A stretch of DNA of 64,000 nucleotides from Anisus vortex. Lineage: Eukaryota > Mollusca > Gastropoda > Planorbidae. The notes beneath the pieces were generated by a model that saw only the letters and a program-made list of their open reading frames with translations, did no database searches and had not been told where the DNA came from. The stretch spans positions 62,001-126,000 of the forward strand of contig CASBPS010000100.1 in the NCBI GenBank assembly GCA_949126835.1. Reading direction: 5' to 3'. The number at the start of each line of letters is the position of its first letter. The stretch's first letter is position 1. Shown here in pieces: positions 58,383 through 64,000 of the stretch. The position numbers and the translations under genes are program-made.

Positions 58383-61130
58383 ATGGAATTTATTGAAAAT
58401 CCAGAAGAAGAAGTTCTGAAAACTTTATCAATAAAGAAGTTAAAAGAGATCGCTGAGATCTTAAAGATAGAAGTTACTGAAACTACACCATCGAGGACTG
58501 TGTTGACACAGCAGATAAAAGATGTGTTGATTGCGAGTGGAAAGTTGAAAGTAGAATCAAGCGCGGAGGGATATCAAGTTGAAGGTCAGACGTCGAAATC
58601 TATGTCAGAACAGTTTAGATTTCAGTTAGAAATCAAACGGATGGAAATGGAGATGGAACAAAAACGTTTTGAGATGGAAGAAAAACGTCTTGAGATGGAA
58701 GATAAGAAAAGTCAAAGAGAAAGTCAAGAAAGAATAGAACTGGCGAAGATAGGAGCTACTAAAAAAGAATCTCATAATGATGTAGAGATGGCCAGATGGA
58801 AAAAGCTAGTCCCTACCTACATTGATAAAGAAAGTGAAATAGCTAATTTCTTCCAGACCTTTGAAATTTCTTGCAGAGATTTTAAGTTCCCAGAAGATAA
58901 ATGGGGAATATTAGTCAGAACAGCTTTTACTCAGGGAAGGGCAAGAGATTGTGTTCTATTGTTAAAAGAGGAGAATTTAAATGATTATGAAATCATTAAA
59001 GATACTGTACTTAAAGCCTATAACCAAATACCGGAAAGTTATCGGAAAAGGTTCCGTCAGTACACAATGTCCCCTTTCCAAACACACTTAGACTTCCTTA
59101 GAGCAGAAGAAAAGTTAATGGATCAGTGGATAAAATCCAGAAATATCTCCACCTTAAAAGAAATGAAAGATATCATTCTGTTAGAGGATTTTATTAACAA
59201 AGTGAGGCCGGATATAAGAATGTATTTATCCGAGCGTGATATCACTGACCCACATAAGGCTGCTGATTTAGCTGAACAGTATGCACTGTGTCATAGGACA
59301 GCTGGTGAAAAGAATGTTAATAGGCCACAACGGCAAGCAGAAAACACACAAAAACATCGTGAAAAAGAGCATTTTGTGACACAAAATGATGTTAATAAAA
59401 GACCTGTCAACAAAAACGTCCAATGTACTTTTTGTAAAAGAACAGGACATAGCATCGAAGACTGTTGGAGTATACGAAGCGACAAAAGACCTAACAAAGT
59501 GGTCATGTGTGCAAGCCATAAACCAATACAGAATGGACAAGAAAGCGAAAATACAAACGAACTGAATTCGAAGAAAGATTCTTCTAAACCAGAAACACTG
59601 AGGGTGGATTTGCCTGAGAGCAAAAGTCAGAAGGTAGAGAAATCTACAACTGAAGATAATGAGGATAAATATCCTGATTATAAATACAGAATGGCTACTA
59701 TTGGATTAATTGTCCAAGTCCACAGAGACGAAAAAGTAGACCAGAGTATTTTTGACTCGAACAAGAGTCTGAAGTCATCGAAAGATGAAACAACACCCGA
59801 AAGTCATGGTCAAGGGAAGAATAAAATTGACACAGAGACCCTGTGCAGTTTTCAACCGTTCATTAGTGAAGGTTGTGTGGCCTTACAAAAGGAAGGACCA
59901 CTGAAGTCCGTAAGAATATTACGAGACACAGGAGCATCATTAACACTGCTGCTTAAAGATGTATTACCATTAAGTGATAATACATTGACAGGACAGACCG
60001 TCCTATTGAGAGGTTTTGAATGGAAAGAAGAAATACCTCTACATAGGATATACCTCGCATCTGACTTGGTGACAGGATATGTGACAGTTGGAGTAATATC
60101 AAAACTTCCTGTTGAGGGCATATCTGTTATCCTAGCAAATGACTTGGCGAAAGGGAGGGTGAGACCTGAACTGACTGTGAAGGAAAATCCAGACCCTAGT
60201 CCTATGGTGGAGACAGGAAAAGAAAAAGAACTTTATCCTGTAGGTGATGTCATAAATGGTATGACACCACAGAAAAAGAAAGAAGAAATTCTCTCACAAG
60301 AAAAGAAAAAGAAAGAAGAAATTCTCCCACGAGAGAAGAAAGAGGAAGAAGAAGTGGAATTTGATACTACTATATTCTCCAAGATTGATGATTGTCCGAA
60401 AAGAAATGAACAATCAAAGAAGTCATCACAAAATGAATTGATTGCTGAGCAGAAAGTAGAACCAGAGTTATTACAGCTACATGAGAAAGCTGTCGACAAG
60501 CAAGAAACTCCTACTACTGATGTCTATGAACAGATAGACCACAGCATGAACAAACAACAATGCAAACCTGCAGTTGCCGGTACAGATGAAGATTGGAGGA
60601 GCATCACTGAAGAAACGAGTGCGGAGAGCTGGACCGAAACTATCAAAAGCTATGGGTTACCACAATCCATACCGACAGATCGAAGGACCAACTTCGCCCC
60701 GGAACTCTTCAATCCAGTCCTAAAGAACTTATGCCTGGAGCATGAGATGTCAACTGAATCCTATCCGGAAAGTCGAGGAGCCTATGGACCAATCTTTGGA
60801 CCCACTGTCCGAGGACCACTCAAACTACTTCAAGAGGAATGGCAGACCGAATTGGACCTCCTTGGGCTGATCAAGTACCTAGATAAGTACATAATTTTTT
60901 TGTCTGACATAACTGTTTTTGTTAGAAAAAAATTGTACACTGCTCACATGCAGATGCCATTGTTGTGTGATGAAAGAAAGGCAAAAATATTATATCATTT
61001 GAAAATGATAAAGCCTTACCTTCTGAAAACAATTGGAAAAAGCTTGATGTTGTTAACATTGTTACTCTTATTTGTAAAATTTATGCCTGGAATACAGGAT
61101 GAATTGAATGTCAAATTCACTGATAGTTAG
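58383..61130 (+). CDS. Gag-protease fused to an integrase remnant (LTR retrotransposon)
   Basis: A 915-residue open frame. Residues 1-60 are helical and SAP-like, and 75-125 form a charged coiled coil. About 140-305 is a capsid-like region (WKKLVPTYI, FFQTFEISCRDF, ..YALCHR), and about 347-360 a zinc knuckle CTFCKRTGHSIEDC (CX2CX4HX4C). About 515-620 is a retropepsin-like domain with DTGASLTLLL, and about 625-740 a Lys/Glu-rich linker. About 762-825 is an integrase fragment (SYGLPQSIPTDRRTNF, with the second catalytic Asp) joined directly to a later integrase piece (TVRGPLKLLQEEW). Reverse transcriptase, RNase H, the integrase zinc finger and the region bearing the catalytic Glu are missing. 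The element is therefore internally deleted yet keeps one open frame. Gypsy/Metaviridae-like by motif content. The last 90 residues are unfamiliar, with a hydrophobic run near the end. Confidence 0.85.
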   Translation: MEFIENPEEEVLKTLSIKKLKEIAEILKIEVTETTPSRTVLTQQIKDVLIASGKLKVESSAEGYQVEGQTSKSMSEQFRFQLEIKRMEMEMEQKRFEMEEKRLEMEDKKSQRESQERIELAKIGATKKESHNDVEMARWKKLVPTYIDKESEIANFFQTFEISCRDFKFPEDKWGILVRTAFTQGRARDCVLLLKEENLNDYEIIKDTVLKAYNQIPESYRKRFRQYTMSPFQTHLDFLRAEEKLMDQWIKSRNISTLKEMKDIILLEDFINKVRPDIRMYLSERDITDPHKAADLAEQYALCHRTAGEKNVNRPQRQAENTQKHREKEHFVTQNDVNKRPVNKNVQCTFCKRTGHSIEDCWSIRSDKRPNKVVMCASHKPIQNGQESENTNELNSKKDSSKPETLRVDLPESKSQKVEKSTTEDNEDKYPDYKYRMATIGLIVQVHRDEKVDQSIFDSNKSLKSSKDETTPESHGQGKNKIDTETLCSFQPFISEGCVALQKEGPLKSVRILRDTGASLTLLLKDVLPLSDNTLTGQTVLLRGFEWKEEIPLHRIYLASDLVTGYVTVGVISKLPVEGISVILANDLAKGRVRPELTVKENPDPSPMVETGKEKELYPVGDVINGMTPQKKKEEILSQEKKKKEEILPREKKEEEEVEFDTTIFSKIDDCPKRNEQSKKSSQNELIAEQKVEPELLQLHEKAVDKQETPTTDVYEQIDHSMNKQQCKPAVAGTDEDWRSITEETSAESWTETIKSYGLPQSIPTDRRTNFAPELFNPVLKNLCLEHEMSTESYPESRGAYGPIFGPTVRGPLKLLQEEWQTELDLLGLIKYLDKYIIFLSDITVFVRKKLYTAHMQMPLLCDERKAKILYHLKMIKPYLLKTIGKSLMLLTLLLLFVKFMPGIQDELNVKFTDS

Positions 61131-62635
61131 TTACCAAACTTACTATTTTAAAACTAAATCCCTTACTTGTGATGAAAAAGGAATGAGTAAAAGTATTGTT
61201 AGAGTAAATATCATTATAGTGGGATATTTCTAAACAAACTTGTTAGGTTGAGCATTTAAAATAATTGCTATAAGAGAAAAAGATCAGTTTTATCCGCAGA
61301 ATTGGTTTCTAAATCAGAGGACATTATAAATGTGGACTGATTATAAGATATGTTTGAGAATCTCTGGAAATGATAATTGAAACATTTGGCAGAGAGGATA
61401 ATTTGATTGAAAAAGATGTAAATGGTTTTGAGAAAAGAGAATTTTTCTATCACTAAAGTATTGAGAAATGTTTTATGATTGTACTATGGAAAATATTTTA
61501 TCATGTACTGTTGTTGAAATATTGCACTGAGTCAGGATGCAAATTTCTTCTATGTGAATTTATTCATTTATTATATTATCATTGAATGTATGATAATGTA
61601 GGAAAAAAAATAGTTGCAGCAAGGCAGAACTATGACTAACAAGAATACCAAGAATTGTATTATATATGATTTTTCACTTTTAGGATACTGTTACATGAAA
61701 AGCAGACCAGAAGTGAAACTAATGTAAAATAAAACTTATCCTTGTTTTTGTAAATTTAGGATGTGCCACTGACTTGACACTGTAAACCAGAATGATTGAG
61801 AATTTCATGGTTGAGAATTTATAATGTTGACATACCAATGTTCAACAAATGTATTATTAATTAAGGATTTCATGTCAAGATTGTAAAACTAATCTATTTT
61901 TTTTTGTATTAGTTACAATAGATTGAATGAATTGTATTGACAAGCAAAAGACTGGGTAGACCTGAACACTGTGGAAGTAACAGGAACCTAGAACCTATGA
62001 ATAAAACCTTTATGGAAAATGGAAAAGAGCAATGTACACCACTGAAAAGATTGGAAATGGAATGTTTTACCACACCAGTCAAAACAGCAGTTTGTTTTGT
62101 ACATAAATTGTTATATTGATTTCTGTCTGAAAAAAAAAAAAAATTTAATAGTAGCCTATGCTTAACTCTTTTCTACTTCAATAATATTGTATTTGAAATG
62201 TCTTTGATGTAATCTAAAGAAAATAAGTACTTACTATTTAGTACTAAGATTGTATGAAGATAATATAATCTGCTTTGATTGATAGTTAATTAAGTAAATT
62301 AACCAAATTTGTTTCAAGTAAATCCATGTCTGCATGAAAGATAGAATGTTTCAATGTGAACTCTTTTAAAAAGAAAATAATGACGTCGAAAGGTCATGGT
62401 AAAATGAGAAATTGAAATATTTTTAATGATTTTTGCTATAAACTATTTTAATTCGTTAACAGACTATGTTTAATGTTCTCAAAATAATATAAATGAATTT
62501 GATTTTGAGATGATAGATGTTAAAGAATGCTTGTTTAATACGATAACTATTTAATCGCGTAGCAATATTTTTTTGACCTAGGCTGTGATGAGGTAAATTT
62601 GCATAGCGATGTCAACATTGTTAAAATCAATTGAG

Positions 62636-62674
<39 letters not shown>

Positions 62675-63302
62675 CGGAATTGACCTCAATTTCTGTGTCG
62701 CGTCACAGACAGTTGTCTAATGTTGTCCAGCCTACAAACATGAAAAAAAAATTACTGTCGAGAAAATGATCGTGTTGTTGTGTAATTAGGTCAAGCCTAG
62801 TAGTATTTTTTTCATCAAGAGCGTTTGTTTTTTTTCTGCTTATGAAAAAATAAGTCGTGTCTGAATAGACATTAAGTGATTTTTCTTTTGTTGTTTGATT
62901 ACAAATGTAAAAGATATTAGTTTATAATTAAATGGACGAGAGAGGTTTTTATTAACGTGGAATGTTCATGTAATAGAAATTATTAACTTGTATTATATTA
63001 TATCTATTAAGAATGATTAAGTATTTTTCTTGTGAACAAGATTTAGATAAACAATTTAATTGTCCATTGTTTTGAATTAAAAATTGAATGATTGAATGAC
63101 TGTAGTTAAGCCATTTGATAAGATGAATTTATATTGCATATATTATATGTTATTGTTATCAGTTCGATTGAATTATTGGGATAGCCAATTGAATGGTATT
63201 GTTTTCCCGGAATATTTTCTTTTATAATTATTCCTTAAAATTAACATTTTTCGTATGGTTAAAATGTAAAGGAAATAATTATAAAGCTTTAGAAGGGGGG
63301 GA
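61131..63302 (+). other. Non-coding 3' part of the LTR element with polypurine tract
   Basis: AT-rich, no open frame of note. A (GA)n run lies at 62638-62671. The polypurine tract AGAAGGGGGGGA at about 63291-63302 directly abuts the 3' LTR, as expected for plus-strand priming. Confidence 0.75.
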
Positions 63303-63931
63303 TGTTACGAATATCGGTCATAAATGAATGACGTAGTAAGGCATTGACCTCTTAACAAGTGCGTATCAGAGTCCAAAGCGACCAAGGTTTGACCTTTATG
63401 CCCTGAGGGCAGTTTAAATAAAATAATTCGTTCAAATCCCGTGGAAATTGGAGGATAATTCTGGATCGTAGTAATTATAGAGAAAGAGGTTAAAATGCGT
63501 ATTAAGACCCTGTAGAATCTTCGATGATAGTTTTCTTTGGAAAGTCCCGACCTCCTTAAAGTTAGTTCAGTTCAGAAGTTTGTCGAGTGAAGTCGCTATA
63601 TTCATTTGTATATAATATGCCATTTATTTTGAAATACTTATGTTGCCATCAGTTGATGAAGTTTATTGATCGTTTATATTGAGTCTACAATTTAAATAAA
63701 ATTGTTTATTCAACAACTGGAGTTGTTTGATCTATGATTGTTGAGAAAGGTGTTGAAGATAATTATCACGAATATAACTACATTGCTGCATAGACCTGTC
63801 AGTCAAAGAACCCCTAGCTTGGGCTACAGATTAGCAGAATCTAGAGACTTCTAATAAAGATACAACTATATTCATTGAATCCGATTTAACGAGTCGTAAT
63901 AATAGTCATAAGAATAAAGAGGTCCATAAGA
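63303..63931 (+). repeat. 3' LTR
   Basis: Begins TGTTACGAATATCGG, same as 57583. The last about 30 bp (AATAGTCATAAGAATAAAG...) differ from the corresponding block of the 5' LTR, although both end CCATAAGA. Followed by GTAG. Confidence 0.85.
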
Positions 63932-63935
63932 GTAG
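63932..63935. repeat. LTR-element target duplication GTAG, right
   Basis: Second copy of the 4-bp duplication at 57579-57582. Confidence 0.85.
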
Positions 63936-64000
63936 TAAAGTATTTAAAAATTTCAAAACAATTGATTCAAAACATTTCATAGCCACAGATGTTAAGGCTA
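63936..64000 (-). pseudogene. Upstream part of the interrupted LINE frame
   Basis: The minus strand reads ALTSVAMKCFESIVLKFLN, the segment that precedes the SDFDDFQFAYR part at 57582 in CR1/jockey-group reverse transcriptases. It continues beyond the window. Confidence 0.8.

Noticed and set aside
59268..60499. Minus-strand open frames within the Gag region
   Set aside because: They are antisense shadows of the 915-codon frame.
1..64000. CRISPR arrays, operons, ribosome binding sites
   Set aside because: No direct-repeat/spacer array with constant spacers. The gene structure is eukaryotic.

Overview
The window looks like a molluscan nuclear genome, most probably a heterobranch gastropod. It is AT-rich. 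Its genes consist of short exons between GT..AG introns. It carries tRNA-headed SINEs of a type I associate with pulmonate snails, and it is full of DNA transposons, LINEs and one LTR element. No prokaryotic feature, rRNA or CRISPR array was seen. Species assignment is inference only.

Three paralogous genes for cell-surface receptors with EGF-like (MEGF-type) repeats form the host framework. Gene A (1-3982, +, 5' end outside the window) has a run of nearly identical 141-nt EGF exons, then an exon for one membrane helix and a short tail. Gene B (25031-44719, +) has a signal peptide, a Cys-rich N-terminus, galactose-binding (fucolectin/F5-8C-like) exons, EGF exons and a membrane/tail exon like that of A. 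It carries a TAG inside a domain exon and a one-base frameshift at a splice donor. Gene C (50936-45780, -) is a decayed, inverted paralogue. Its four EGF exons are colinear with those of B, and they are followed by remnants of a tyrosine phosphatase domain. The cluster therefore probably descends from a MEGF-type receptor tyrosine phosphatase. A relic first exon lies at 7881-7935.

The outstanding object is a 14,960-bp palindromic element at 9876-24835, inserted about 190 bp upstream of the start codon of gene B. It has a perfect 6-bp target duplication (TACATG), ends in 5'-AGTAGTG, and consists of two 6.66-kb, nearly identical inverted arms around a 1.64-kb loop of 122-bp tandem repeats. The AG..CT termini, 6-bp duplication and length match Polinton/Maverick (adintovirus-like) elements, but no polymerase, integrase, ATPase or capsid gene is recognisable. 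Each arm carries the same two spliced genes: a Bcl-2 homologue with BH4, BH3 and BH1 motifs and a membrane anchor encoded in a second exon, and an unknown 120-residue protein. Each arm also has ETS/CRE/YY1-like motif clusters and about 1.9 kb of strand-asymmetric pyrimidine repeats between the two genes.

The remainder is a transposon graveyard: a hAT with a decayed transposase (33716-35628), several non-autonomous hATs, a pogo/Tigger-like element (36527-38461), 73-bp piggyBac-like miniature elements, Helitron remains (about 54000-54905), LINE fragments, and a young LTR retrotransposon (57583-63931) inserted into a minus-strand LINE. The LINE reading frame resumes on the far side once one copy of the 4-bp duplication is removed.
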